From Panax quinquefolius (taxonomy: Eukaryota > Streptophyta > Magnoliopsida > Apiales > Araliaceae): a stretch of DNA of 64,000 bases. The notes beneath the pieces are model-generated. The model was not told where the DNA came from. It saw nothing but the letters and a program-made list of their open reading frames with translations, and ran no database searches. Where the stretch lies: contig CM035173.1 in NCBI GenBank assembly GCA_020205615.1, forward strand, positions 51,650,922 to 51,714,921, read 5' to 3'. The position numbers and the translations under genes are program-made. This document shows positions 46,973 through 59,818 of this stretch, one piece after another; positions within the stretch are counted from its first letter, which is position 1; each line of letters opens with the position of its first letter.

Positions 46973-48688
46973 GTTCAATCTAATATTAAAGACTCCAACA
47001 TTATAGAACAGTTTTATTAATCTGGTTGTGGCATTTATGGGGGCTAACAATGTGGGAATGTTAAAGCTTATTAAAGTGGAAATGTTATTTTAAAGGAGAA
47101 CAATATGATTAGAAAACTGTTTTAATAGTGTACTTTTGATGTTTTATAAAACCCATTTAGATTGTTTGTTTAGAGTATGTTATATTTTCTTAAAATACTT
47201 TGCTATGTTATCTATGATATACCAAAATTTCACTTTAAGAGAATTAGTGGTTTTTGATTTAAAAATTAGCAAATCAAGCATTTCATTCATGGCATGATGG
47301 TGAGGTAGCAGCAGCAGTGGCAGCCATGGGCTGCACTGTGCTACGCTGCTACAGCTGTTTTGATGAGGCACACTTGAAGTTCTATAACACCTATTTTAAA
47401 TACTCGTTTAGGCTGTGTTTATTAAAAAAATTGGTTATGATTGGACCTTTAATTTGGAGATACGGATTTTTCAAAGAGGCATGGTTGAGCTGCTGACAGC
47501 AACAGTGCAGGCGCGCACGCATGCGCTGCACTGTATTGCAGCGGCTGTTTAGCTTGGTTATCAACACCAAAATTTTCCCAATTTCGGCTAGAAGTTATTA
47601 AATTCATGAAGTTTAGTCCTGATGGATGAAATAAAATCCACAGGGAAATCAATTCTGTTCTTCTTCTATTTTCCCCCTTTTCTGTTTGGATCGTAGATTG
47701 TCGACTGGGTTTGGGTTCTAATCTGGCTTGCGAATTGGTTGGAGTGGTGAAGATGATGAAAATTATGATGGTGAATCTTAGGGGTTTGGAGTGTGAACCA
47801 TCACCACCACCACCAACACGGTCACCTTAACCAATCCCAGCCATCGGTCGCATATACAACAAAAGTCATGAGACTAAAAGTCAGACACTTTGAGATATCA
47901 TTTGAAGCTTTTAGTCCTTTTTTATATTATCAAACAACCAATAATTATAATTTTAGTTAGGTTAGAGTCAAGCGGCAAGGGTCACACTAAGTTTTGTAAA
48001 ATAGAATGATCTAATCTATTTGTGCGGTTGAATTTTTTATGTGCTTCTTTCTTTAATATTTTAGACATTCTGTGTGGGAGTAGTTTGTTTGGTCCAAGCC
48101 ATTTTATATGCATATTTTCATCATTTTTCTTTCGGTTGAATTAATTATGTGCTTCTTTCTTCTTTAATATATTTGACAATCAGTGTGGGAGTAGCTTATT
48201 TGGTCCAAGCCATGTTATATACATATTATCATCATTTTGCGTTTGTTTTTTACTTTCTCCTTGTAAGCTACTACTTATGCATTATCCTTGTGACATTCCT
48301 CTTAAGGGGGTTTTCTGTTCATTATGTATTCAGACACATCACGATAATAGCTTTTGCAACCTTAACTACATCTATGTATATTTTTGAAAATATGTTTACC
48401 ACTATGCTTACTGAAATTAATTCATGAAATGGCCGATTAAGATATCAATTTTTTTCTTATAACAGAAGCAATCATATAGTCGCACTGAAGGTTCTTTTTC
48501 TATTTGAATTTGTAGCAAATGATATTGTGATTGCCTATTTATCTTTTTCTGCTTATGAGCAATATGGTGTACATTAGTACTCATGTAGCAACTTTATTGT
48601 CTTTGTGTATTGATTTTGGCACTAAGTGCCTCTGGTGACCTATTTGCTTCATTTTTCTAACTTGCTATTATTTTTAAATTTGTGCAGG
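46973..48688 (+). other. Gene-free cargo DNA, probably peptidase intron 2 and unknown sequence
   Basis: No exon is recognised. A tandem duplication of about 95 bp, with core GTGTGGGAGTAG then TTTGGTCCAAGCCAT, lies at 48040-48230. GC-richer patches with GCAGCAGCAGTGGCAGCC and GCGCGCACGCATGCGC occur at 47310 and 47510. Confidence 0.5.
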
Positions 48689-48764
48689 AAGACTGCTTCT
48701 ACGACCTGTCTTACAATACTGAGTATCAAATTTTCGTACACGCTTACTTCAAGGCGAGGGACTA
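48689..48764 (+). other. Exon-like segment of unknown origin
   Basis: It follows a TTTGTGCAG acceptor-like border and gives the open frame EDCFYDLSYNTEYQIFVHAY then FKARD, ending in TAA. I do not recognise it. It could be the terminal exon of a fourth captured gene or a chance frame. Confidence 0.25.
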
Positions 48765-48949
48765 AATTATGAAGTGTACTCTCTCTATATATAGATATAT
48801 ACTTTGGTCAAGAACCATGGTAGCTTTAGATGGTTAATTGTAAAGATAATGAATGATTATGTAGTGAATGATTTTATTAAGTTAATAATATTTTAGTTTT
48901 TTGTATGTTTGCCATTATTTGTTATGGGGACATTGAGCCAGTTAGGTAC

Positions 48950-49756
48950 AAAAAAAGAATGTCAAATTTTGATTTGGCAACAATATAATTCGTTACCAAA
49001 GTATTGAACAAGTTTTAATATAACAACATTTTTTATACATTTAACAATAAATTTTCGTTGTTAATGGCATTAAAAATATAATATTTGGCAACAAAAAAAT
49101 TAACCTAATAACAACAAAGAGGATATTGTTGCAAATACTAAAATAAAAGGCAATATTTTTATAGTTGCAAATCATATCAACTTTCGTTTAGACATATAAA
49201 GAAAAACGATGAACATATAATGTCGCTTTTAATTAATCGACGACTTTCGTTGCTATTGAAAAATAATCAAGAACAAACATTTTTGTTCTTTGATTCAAAG
49301 ATAATGTCGTTGCCAAATAATATAATCAAGAACGAAAATCGCTCTTTAAAAAGTTTACATTCAAAACGAAAACAAGCTTAGGCAACAATTTTCATAATTT
49401 CTCGCGAACGAAAAATGTCGTTGCAAAATGGTATCAATTAACGAAAATGCATAGTCGTTGCAAAAAAAGAGAGTTCATTTCGTTGCCAATTAGAAGGCTT
49501 TTGCAACGAAATGGGCTTTTTAGCAACGAAAGTTTAATTATTCTGCAACAATACATTTTGTTGCTAAAGGATCGATGTCTCTGTACGAAAACCAAATTTC
49601 GTTGCAAAATGTATTACTTTTGGCAACGAAAAAAATACATTCGTTCATGGAACAATTAGCAACGCTATCACAAGAACAAAAGAGGCTTGAACGACGATAA
49701 AGTCGTTGTCAAAACCCTTTGCAAAACGAAATTTGACACCTTTAGCAAACGAAAAT
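48950..49756. repeat. CACTA right subterminal repeat region
   Basis: Dozens of TTTCGTTGC, GGCAACGAAA and GTCGTTGC motifs occur in both orientations, mirroring the left end. The frame at 49447-49659 lies wholly in these repeats and is not a gene. The region is cut at 49756 by the gypsy insertion. Its last 38 bases, with the terminus, lie at 59781-59818. Confidence 0.85.
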
Positions 49757-51354
49757 TGTGACGCCCCAAAATTAGGTATACATCACCCACCTTGGGTCGC
49801 CACTTACATGGTACGTAATTTAAATACAACTTACTAACATAAGCGTAGGTATATAATACGACATAAATCGTGAGTTTAAATACAAATATCGTCTACTAGA
49901 TATTATATAAACTCAAAAAGGAGTCCTCATTACAATTATTATCACACTATTTCACGCATAGTGAGGGACTACTAATCTATCTTCGGGACCATCACTCGCT
50001 TCCCCGACTCGTCTCAAAATATATTCTCATTTCACGAAGAAAACGGTGAAAGAAAGGGTGAGCTCAACTAGCCCAAAGAAGAAATATTATGACTAAGATA
50101 ATGCGAATAAATTATCAATAGTCTTCAACAATGTTAAACTCGATAAAATACAATAGACAACCGGTTTAATCTGCGGTGGAATATCTAATCTATTAAAAGA
50201 GTCAAGTAGAAAATAAAGTCTACTATCTTTTAGGTTTTAAAAGGTTTTTCATCATTATATAGTGAGACTCGACTTTAATAAATATTCCACATCATCGAAT
50301 CACCCTCGCACTACTGCCAAGGATATTCTTTTAAGATCACGACCACAATTATTATTCATGCACTCTGAGTCAAGAATATTTGTGTATTCATTAATGGTTA
50401 TGATCATGCCAACAACCTGCTCATCAATGCACTACTACCCATTTGAGGATTTTACCACATCATTTGTAACATTACGGTTATGATTACAATCCGAATAGTC
50501 TCTCAGTCATAATCATACCAAGTCCATCTACGCACTACTGAAAATACAGATGACTTTAAAAAAATATAAACATGAGGATGATGACAATGATATAAGAATT
50601 CAATAAAACAAGTTCAAGAATTATTTTATCTAGAATTATTAACGTCCCAAATTATCAACATGATACTATTTTGTAGAGTAAAATTCAAGAATGATCGGAA
50701 GAATATGAAAAGATCTTTGGATGAAACGCAAATATCAAGGATATTCCACTAATTTCATGGAGTATAGAAGTCAAAGTTTTAACCAACCTGGGTATAATAA
50801 AGAATGGAATAACAAAAGAAATCACCATAAATGATAGATAGATCCGCATGCATGGTTATTCCAACGAATAATAAATAACGGAACTAGGTCGTGAAATTCA
50901 CACCAAGCAGGATGTTCCAACGAGAATAATAAAGATGAAACCGGATCCGGTGTAAAACACACGTATAGGATATTCCAACGAGAATGATAAAGATTTTAAC
51001 GAGTGTCCTGTAAAACACATGTAGATGTGGATGTTCCAATGAGAATAATAAAGAGCGGAACCAGGTCCGGTGTAAAACACATGCATGGATGTTCCAATGA
51101 ATAATAGAAGAATGTCACCAAGTATAGGGTAAACCACGATATATGGGTTATTCCAATGTAATAATAATAAGCGATGGAATAACAACGCTTCTCTTCATGA
51201 ATAAGAAAGAATAACACCCCTTACATTTGGTAGGAGATTGAATACTACTGACGGTGTAGTAAATAAAATACTCTTCTTCTTTCTCTTTATTCTCTATACT
51301 TTCTCTCTCCATAGCTTGAATGAATCCGTGAAAATTAATGAAGCCCTAGGCCTC

Positions 51355-51362
51355 TATTTATA
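51355..51362 (-). promoter_or_regulatory. LTR TATA box
   Basis: TATAAATA on the minus strand, followed by GAGGCCTAGGGCTTC. Confidence 0.65.
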
Positions 51363-51429
51363 GAAGATTTCTAGCTTAGCACTTGCCGTGTGAAAATGCA
51401 AGTGGCTTGACGACTAATGATGTGAAAAG

Positions 51430-51745
51430 AAAAGTGGTTTGGCGCTTTTTGTAATGTGAAACGACAAGTGGTTCGACGCCTGTAATGTGAAACGACAAGT
51501 GGTTCGACGCCTGTAATGTGAAACGACAAGTGGTTCGACGTCTGGTAAAGGTAATTACTATTAACGAAGGTAAATACTATTGTGACGAAGGTAAATACTA
51601 TTCACAAGGGTAATTACTATTGATGAAAGGTAATTACTATCGACGGTTGGTAAATACTATTCACAAGGGTAATTACTATTGTGAAGGTAAATACTATTCA
51701 CAAGGGTAATTACTATCGACGAAGGTAATTACTATCGATGAAGAG
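51430..51745. repeat. LTR U3 tandem arrays (36-bp and ~18-bp units)
   Basis: Three or four units of GTGAAACGACAAGTGGTTCG plus spacer are followed by about ten units of GGTAATTACTATTGACGAA or GGTAAATACTATTCACAAG. They sit just upstream of the TATA box on the element's strand, a usual place for enhancer repeats. Confidence 0.85.
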
Positions 51746-52372
51746 ACTCTTAGATGATGACATATACGAGCCCCCATAAAATAATCAAACTTACCACAAA
51801 TCATTTTTTTCATCAACACATATTTAATCTTTCAACAATTATTAATCATTTATAACTTGTATCGCCTCAATTATTGATTTAATACCATAACATATTATAC
51901 TGAGATGATCTTTGTGATAATAATTGAATCAATAATATAAGAGATATGATCAAAACAATTCTCGTATAATAATAATTGAGCATAGTGAGTGATTTCTCAC
52001 GTAAGCATCAATAATCAATCTGCGTGTCTACTATGCAACTACGCTGGCGTATTCTTTTACTTTTACCAATAGGGTAGTTCAACAGGTTTTAACGGTAACA
52101 CCTCCGTAGTTATTTTTTATAAAAATATTTTTGTCGTTTTCTCAATCCGGCAATAATTACATTATGAGGGTCCAATGATTGAGCCATTATACGAATATTC
52201 CTAACAAAAAGAATATTCCCCACCAAACGAATATTTTATAACAACTTGCATACTTTGCAAAATTTATAAATATTACCCATAACTATAACATTATATCAAA
52301 TTTATTCCATAATATTCAAAAATAATATTTATAGAAAATTCATCTTTATTTATAAAAGTTTGGGGTCTTACA

Positions 52373-52382
52373 ACCTCCCTTC
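52373..52382 (-). promoter_or_regulatory. Polypurine tract
   Basis: On the minus strand GAAGGGAGGT lies between the pol stop (TAA at 52383-52385) and the LTR edge. It is one G shorter in the G-run than in copy 1. Confidence 0.75.
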
Positions 52383-55300
52383 TTATGAAATTTAGCCCTC
52401 GAAATTAGGTGCGTGACTGGTATGTCGAGAGGTAAGGATACCTTGATTTCATTTCGATTCTAACTCCAAGTCATTTCCTCAACATCGTGGTTCCTCCACA
52501 AAACTTTGACTTGAGGTATAACCTTGAGCGTAGAATATGTTCCTTCTTATCCAAAATTTGAACAGAACCTCTTCATACGCCAAATCTTCCGCTATTTCGT
52601 CCTCGGGTTCTAACTCAATAATATGGTTCGGGTCTTTCACATATTTACGTAACATAGATATGTGAAAAACGTTATGAACACGAGACATATTTGGCGGTAA
52701 AAGCGAGTCTATAGGCCACGCAGTTCCTACTCGATCGAGGATTAAAATGGACCAGATGAATCGAGGATTAAGTTTTCCTCTCTTTCCAAATCTTGTAACT
52801 CCTTTCCATGGAGCGACTCTTAACAACACATGATCTCCTATATCGAATTCCACGTCCTTTCGATGAAGATCGGCATAACTCTTTTATCGATTTTGTGAGG
52901 TTTTTATATGTTGTGGATTGTTTGAATCTTTTTCCGTAGTCATACGCATTCCAACTTCGGTCCCAACAACGTTGCTTCACCCACCTCATCCCAAAGATAC
53001 CTTGGAAACGACACTTTCTTCCATACAACGCTTGAATGGAGCCATGCCAATACTTGATAAGCTATTGTTGTAGGAAAAACTCCACCAATGGTAAGAACTT
53101 GTCCCAACTCCCCTTGAAATCAAGGACACGTAGTCTTAATAGATCTTCAAGAGTTTGAATAGTCCTCTCCATTGTCTGTCTGGCTATCGAGGATGATATC
53201 TGAGCTAAATCGTAAGTTTGTGCCCATAGCTTTTGCAAACTAACCCAAAATCGTGAAGTGAATCTTGGGTCTCGATCGAAACTATGGATACCGGCATACC
53301 ATGCGATCTTACAATCTCGTTTATGTACATACGAGCAAGACGTTCAAGTGTATAAGTTTCTCGATCGGTAAGAAATGAGCGGACTTGGTCAATCTATCAA
53401 CAATGACCCAAATCGCATCAATGCCTTGAGAAACCTTAGGAAGGCCGTGAACGAATCCATGGTAATGTGCTCCCACTTCCATTCGAATTTCAAGTGGTTG
53501 CAATGGACCTTTTGGTACTTGATGCTCGCTTTAACTCGTTGACAAGTTAGACACCTTGAGATAAATAGCGCTATCTCTCTCTTCATATTGCTCCACCAAA
53601 ATGTATGGCCGAATATCATGATACATTTTGTACTCCCGAGATGGATTGCAAATGGTGTGTTGTGCGCCTCCATCATGATATTATACTTTAAATCAAGGTC
53701 GTTAGGAACACAAAGTCCGGAGTTGACTCAAGTATTCCTTCTTCATCGATTCTTGCTTGCGATAGCACCTTCTTGCACTTTCTTCCTCATACGCGCATCG
53801 GCTCCAGTCCGTAGCTCGAGCGACTTTAACTTTATCGATTAAAGTCGGTTCTACTCGTATACTCGCTTATCATCACATCGTCCCAGAGTCTTTAACTCTA
53901 TCTCCATCCTTTGCAAGTCACACAAAATGGGCCTTTGCGTTGACAATATCGCACTCGTACTTGCATATGATTTTCTACTCAATCGTCCGGCTACCACGTT
54001 CGCTTTTCGGGATGGTATTGGATGGTATGATCATAATCTTTCAATGCAGTTCAAGCCAACGTCGTTGTCGCATGTCGAGTTCCTTTGAGTGAAGAAATAT
54101 TTGAGGCTTTTATGATCCGTAAAGATCTCCACTTTCTCCCCATACAAGTAATGCCTCCAAATTTTAAGTGCAAAGATAACAACTGCCAACTCTAGATCAT
54201 GAGTAGGATAATTCCTCTCATATTCTTTGAGTTGTCGCGAGGCATAGGCTATAACTTTTCCATGTTGCATAAGAACATCCCAACCCTTTGCCCGAAGCAT
54301 CACTGTAGATGACAAATCCCTCCGAGCGGATGGTATTGTCGAACAGTCTTTGAAATAATTCTCCTCTTGAGTTCTTGAAAACTCTTCTCACATTCTTCGC
54401 TCCAACCGAACTTTGTATCTTTTAGAGTCAATTTGAGTCGATGGAGTAGCGATTCGAGAAAATCCTTCCACGAATCTCCGATAATAACCAAATTTAAACC
54501 GAGAAAGCTACGTGCTTCTATCCATCGATTTAGTTGTTCCCGGCTTTGAATAGCTTCAATCTTTCTTTGGGTCAACAGATATTCCATGACTTGATACCAC
54601 GTGCCCAAGGAATGCTACTTCTTCAAGCGAACTCGCATTTCTTCAACTCGCATAAAGCTTATATTCACGAAGCTTTTGGAGTGTCGCCTCAAGTGTTGCT
54701 CATGATCTTCACGATTTTGGAATAAATAAGGATGTCATCAATAAAGACGACCACAAAGTGATCTAAATATTCCTTGAATACTTGGTTCATCATATCCATG
54801 AAGGCAACAGAGCATTAGTCACTCCAAAGGACATGACTAGGAATTTATAATGCCCGTCATCGAAGTTCCGAAAGCCGTCTTTGGAATGTCGGTGGTTCTA
54901 ATCTTCAATTGGTGATATCCTAACGAAGATCAATCTTTGAAAAGAATTTGGCTCCTTGCAATCGGGTCAAACAGTCATCAATACGTGGCAATGGATACCT
55001 ATTTTGATGGTGACATGATTCAACTCCCGATAATCAATACAAAGTCGCGATACTCCCATCTTTCTTCTTCACGAATAGAACAGAGCACCCCAAGGAGAAG
55101 TACTAGGACGAATAAAGCCAATGTCTAACAATTCCTCGTTGGGTCTTTAACTCCTCAAGTTCAATAGAGCCATTCGATATGGGGCTTTGGAAATAGGTTT
55201 TATCCGGGTTCAAGGTCGATACAAAATTCAATTTCACGCTCGGGGTAGGCCAGAAGTTCTTGAGAATACGTCGAAAATTTATTAACAATAGGAATATCGT

Positions 55301-57005
55301 TTAAAACCGACGATATTTTTATTTAAATCGTGACATGAGCTAAGAAAGCTTGACATCCGCTTTTCAATAAACGAATAGCTTTATGGCTTGAGATGACCGT
55401 GATTGATTTTAATGGTTTGGTCGTTTGAATTAAGATAATAGGTTGATTAGGAATATGAAAGCTAACAACCTTACGAAAATAATCAATTTTTGCATGATAA
55501 GTAGTTAACCAATCAATCCACAGAATCACGCCAAATGCAAGTATTTTTAATGAAATAAGATCGACAGTAATGTGAGGGTACCGATTTGAACCAAACAAGA
55601 CTTATAAACAAAGTGGATGTAATGAAGGTTTCTCCCAACTGAGTTTCCACAGATAAGTCAAAGTCTAATTTTTCCTAATCAAATTTAATCGATGAGCGCA
55701 AGTAGAGAAATAAAAGAATGGGTAGAACCCAGATCAAATAAAGTATAGACTTCATTAGAGTTTATGATAAGCTTACCCGTGATGACCTCATTGATTCCTT
55801 GCTCTTTGGGAGGTCACAACAAACGCTTCTCCTCAGACTACTGGGTTTTGAATTTTCCGGGATGGCCTTTGGTGCTCCATCCTAGCCGAATTTGTCTTCG
55901 ATAAACGACAAAAATCGAGCTAAGTGACCTTCTCTTCCACAATTATAACATACTTTGACGACATACGACGCAGCTTTGACCGATGTGTCCCTCTTCTCGC
56001 ATTTGAAGCATATGATAGGTGGTCTTTCTCCTTCCTTAACAATGGGTGTTTGGTCTTTGATGTCTTTCCACCATTGTTGAATCTCCGCTTTCTTGAAATG
56101 TCCATTCTTATTGTTTTAAGCCTGATTACCACCGAAGTGGTTACCATATCTCCTGCACAGCTGATTCCCTCCACGCTTGTTGTCCACCGCCCGATGACTA
56201 CTCGGGCCGGTATTATAATTTTTGCTGCCGCTCTTTTAGTTGTGTTGACTCATTATCGCGTTCCACTAATCGAGCCCTATTTACAACATCCGAATACAAA
56301 CACGCTTTATGAGAAATAAGATGTTGACGTATCTCGACTTCAAACCTCTTAAAAACATTCGCGCCATTCTCTCTTCATTATCCACCAAGGGGACGAAACC
56401 ATGATAACTCCGTAGTAAATTTTGCCTCGTATTGCGACACTATCCATATTGTTTTGTTCCAACTTGATAAATTCCACCTCCTTCACGTGGCGAATACTTT
56501 CGGAAAGTATTTGTCGTTGAATGACTCTGAACTTCTCCCAAGATATCTTCAAGATCAAAGAAAGTTGAGTACGCTTTTACCGATTCCCCACCGAAGAATC
56601 CGCCTCTCCGCTTAACATAAAAAGCGCAAGGGAACCTTTTGCTCCTCCGGAGCATCCCAAGACATCAAATATCTTGGTAATCTGCTTTATCCACGCTCCG
56701 CCGTAAGTGGTTTTGGCTCTCCTTAAACTCCGGTGGTCCTAGCTCCTTGAATTGTTTAGCGGTGACCGCCCGAGAGTTTTCCGTGTTCCACCTATGTTTT
56801 TTGGGCAGAGCCGTTTCTGCTTTCATTGTTGCATAAATTGCATAAAGCCTCCTAACATTTGATCATTTATCATTTGGTCGTTGTTGTTGTTTGCACGTGA
56901 GGATTGTCACGCCTTCACGATGCACATTATCCCGATTATTGATATGTGGTGAATCAACGATCGCCGCTAGGCCTCATCGCTATTCTCAACATTCTCGGAT
57001 GTCAT
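52383..57005 (-). pseudogene. gypsy Gag-Pol, family A copy 3, heavily frameshifted
   Basis: The minus-strand order matches copy 1. Gag starts at ATG 57003-57005 (MTSENVENSDEA), with the capsid near 56700-56280. Zinc-knuckle debris (RRGTHRSK where a knuckle should be) lies near 55950-56000. Protease follows at 55740-55320, RT at 55200-54300 with intact FIDDILIYS near 54740, RNase H at 54315-54031 ([12 protein letters not shown] intact), integrase zinc and core at 53676-52980 ([22 protein letters not shown]), then FHISMLRKYV and the tail. The protease active site reads DLGST instead of DTGST. The longest single frame is only 124 residues, so no full protein can be made as the sequence stands. 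Many breaks are 1-3 base indels. Confidence 0.88.
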
Positions 57006-57170
57006 TTTCAGATCTCGCCACAAAACAAAAGGTTAATTGACATGTAACAAATTATCCCTATCTTCTACGAACCAATAAAATAGCACATAAACTTAGGTAG
57101 TCATACTAGCGAAGGTATTCCCCGCTCTCCCTCCTAGTACTATTCTCACATCTTAGCTGTGGATCATATC

Positions 57171-57187
57171 CTAAGCTCGATACCAAC
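57171..57187 (-). promoter_or_regulatory. Primer-binding site (initiator Met tRNA)
   Basis: On the minus strand GTTGGTATCGAGC follows the LTR directly, matching the TGGTATCAGAGC initiator-Met tRNA complement apart from one lost base. Confidence 0.75.
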
Positions 57188-59780
57188 CGTGACGCCCCCA
57201 AAATTAGGTATACATCACCCATCTTGGGTCGCCACTTATATGGTTCGTAATTTAAATACAACTTACTAACATAACTGCTGCGTGTACAATACGACATAAA
57301 CCGTGAGTTTAAATACAAATATCGCTCTACTAGATATTATACAAACTCAAAAAGGAGTCCTCATTACAATTATTATCACACTATTTCACGTAATAGTGAG
57401 GACTACTAATGCTATCTTCGTGACCATCACTGCTTTCCCCACTCGTCCCAAATTTATATTCTCATTTCAAGAGAATAAAGTGAAAGAAAGGGTGAGCTCA
57501 ACTAGCCCAAGAAGAAATATTATGACTAAGATAATGCGTAATAAATTATCAATAGTCTTCAACAATGTTAAACCGATAAAATACAATAGACAACCCGGTT
57601 TAATCAGAGCGAATATGCAATCTATTAAAAGAGTCAAGTAGAAAATAAAGTCTACTATCTTTTAGGTTTTAAAAGGTTTTTCATCATTTGTTATAAATGA
57701 GACTCACTTTAATAAATATTCCACATCATCGAATCACCCCGCGACTACGCTGCCAGAGGATATTCTTTAGTATCACGACCACAATTATTCATGCACTACG
57801 GCCAAGAATATTTGTGTATTCATTAATGGTCATGATCATGCCAACAATAACATCCATCAATGCACTACTACCAATCGAGGATTTTTACCACATCATTTGT
57901 AACATTACGGTCCATGATTACACCGAATAGTCTCTCGTCATAATCATACCAAGTCCATCTACATGCACTATGAATACGTATGACTTTAAAAAATATAAAC
58001 ATGAGGATGATGACAATGATATAAGAATTCAATAAAACAAGTTCAAGAATTATTTTATCTAGGAATTATTAACGTCCAAATTATCAACATGATACTATTT
58101 TGTAGAGTAAAATTCAAGAATGATCAGAAGAATATGAAAAGATACTAGATGAAACGCAAATATCAAGGATATTCCACTAATTTCATGGAGTATAGAAGTC
58201 AAAGTTTTAACCAACTGGGTATAATAAAGAATGGAATAACAAAAGAAATCACCATGCATGCGATAGACCGCATGCATAAAAGTTATTCCAATGAATAATA
58301 AATAACGGAACTAGGTCGTGAAATTCACACAAGCGAGTGATGTTCCAACAGTATCAATAAAGATGGAACCGGATCCTATAAAAAACACGATAGGATATTC
58401 CAACAGAATGATAAAGATTTTAACCAGTCCGGTGTAAAACACACTGCATGTGATGTTCCAACAGAATAATAAAGACGGAACCAGTCCTGTAAAACACACG
58501 CATGTGATGTTCCAAATGTAATAATAGAAGAATGTCACCAAGTATAGGGTAAACCACGTATACAAAGTTATTCCAATGTAATAATAAGCAATGGAATAAC
58601 AACAGTTCTCTTCATGAATAAGAAAGAATAACACCCCTTACATTTGGTAGGAGATTGAATCTCGCAAGAGGTAGTAGTAACAAAATATACTCTTCTTCTT
58701 TCTCTTTATTCTCTATACTTTCTCTCATAGCTTGAATGAATCCGTGAAAATAATGAAGCCCTAGGCCTCTATTTATAGAAGATTTCTAGCTTAGCAGACC
58801 GCCGTGTGAAAATGCAAGTGGCTCGACGACTAATGATGTGAAAAGAAAAGTGGTTTGACGCTCGTAATGTGAAACGACAAGTGGTTCGACCTTTGTAATG
58901 TGAAACGACAAGTGGTTCGATCACTTCAGTAATGTGAAACGACAAGTGGTTCGACGTCTGGTAAAGGTAATTACTATTAACGAAGGTAAATACTATTGAC
59001 GAAGGTAAATACTATTCACAAGGGTAATTACTATTGACAAAGGTAATTACTATTGACGAAGGTAAATACTATTCACAAGGGTAATTACTATTGACGAAGG
59101 TAAATACTATTCACAAGGGTAATTACTATTGACGAAGGTAATTACTATTGACGAAGAGACTCTTAGATGATGACATATGAGCCCCCCATAAAATAATCAA
59201 ACTTACCACAAATCATTTTTTTTCATCAACACATATTTAATCTTTCAACAATTATTAATCATTTATAACTTGTCGTCTCAATTATTGATTTAATACCATA
59301 ACATATTATATGATGATCTTGTGACAATAATCAATCAATAATATAAGAGATATGATGCGAAAGAATTATCAGAATAATAATTGAGCATAGGTGAGTGACT
59401 TCACGTAAGCATCAATAATCAATACCGCTAGTGTGCTACTATGCAACTACGCCAGACATCTTTATTTTTACCACCCGGTAGTTCAACGAGCTTTAACGGT
59501 AACACCTCATAGTTATTTTTATAAAAATATTTTTGTCGTTTTCTCAATCCGACAATAATTTCGCTAGGGGTCCACCAATGATTGAGCCATTATATTTAAT
59601 ATTCCCTAACAAAAAGAATATTCCCCAATCCAAACGAATATTTTATAACAACTTGCGCACTTTTCCAAAATTTATAAATATTACCCACAACTATAACATT
59701 ATATCAAATTTATTCCATAATATTCAAAAATAATATTTATAGAAAAATTCATCTTTATTTATAAAAGATGGGGTCTTACA
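57188..59780 (-). repeat. Copy 3, right LTR
   Basis: It runs from CGTGACGCCCCCAAAATTAGG (first base T changed to C) to GATGGGGTCTTACA and is 2593 bp long. It has the same internal repeat arrays as its partner (58850-58965 and 58965-59155). Differences from the left LTR are mostly 1-4 base indels. Confidence 0.9.
58770..58777 (-). promoter_or_regulatory. LTR TATA box
   Basis: TATAAATA on the minus strand. This is the promoter copy placed to transcribe copy 3. Confidence 0.65.
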
Positions 59781-59818
59781 AAAATCGGTTGTTGTTGAAG
59801 CCCCATTTTTTTGTAGTG

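Larger units (their letters stand above)
49757..52372 (-). repeat. Copy 3, left LTR
   Basis: It runs from TGTGACGCCCCAAAATTAGG to TTTGGGGTCTTACA and is 2616 bp long. It contains the ~60-bp repeats at 50780-51180, 36-bp GTGAAACGACAAGTGGTTCG repeats at 51430-51545 and GGTAATTACTAT repeats at 51547-51745. The minus-strand TATA box is at 51355-51362. Confidence 0.9.
49757..59780 (-). mobile_element. Ty3/gypsy element, family A copy 3, inserted in the Pack-CACTA
   Basis: A complete minus-strand element of 10,024 bp with LTRs 49757-52372 and 57188-59780, a perfect 5-bp duplication AAAAT (49752-49756 and 59781-59785), a primer-binding site and a polypurine tract. Its Gag-Pol is the close relative of copy 1, but it carries many frameshifts. 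It is the youngest insertion at this locus, as it sits inside the CACTA that sits inside a family B LTR. Confidence 0.93.

Noticed and set aside
48149..48427. 92-residue hydrophobic plus-strand frame
   Set aside because: It is T-rich DNA giving Phe/Leu/Tyr-rich residues and overlaps a local tandem duplication. I see no motif or splice context.
49447..49659. 70-residue frame rich in Arg, Cys and Lys
   Set aside because: It lies entirely within TTTCGTTGC subterminal repeats of the CACTA element.
51547..51745. Regular short repeats resembling a CRISPR array
   Set aside because: Units of about 18 bases have no unique spacers and lie in a plant retrotransposon LTR present twice. They are ordinary tandem repeats.
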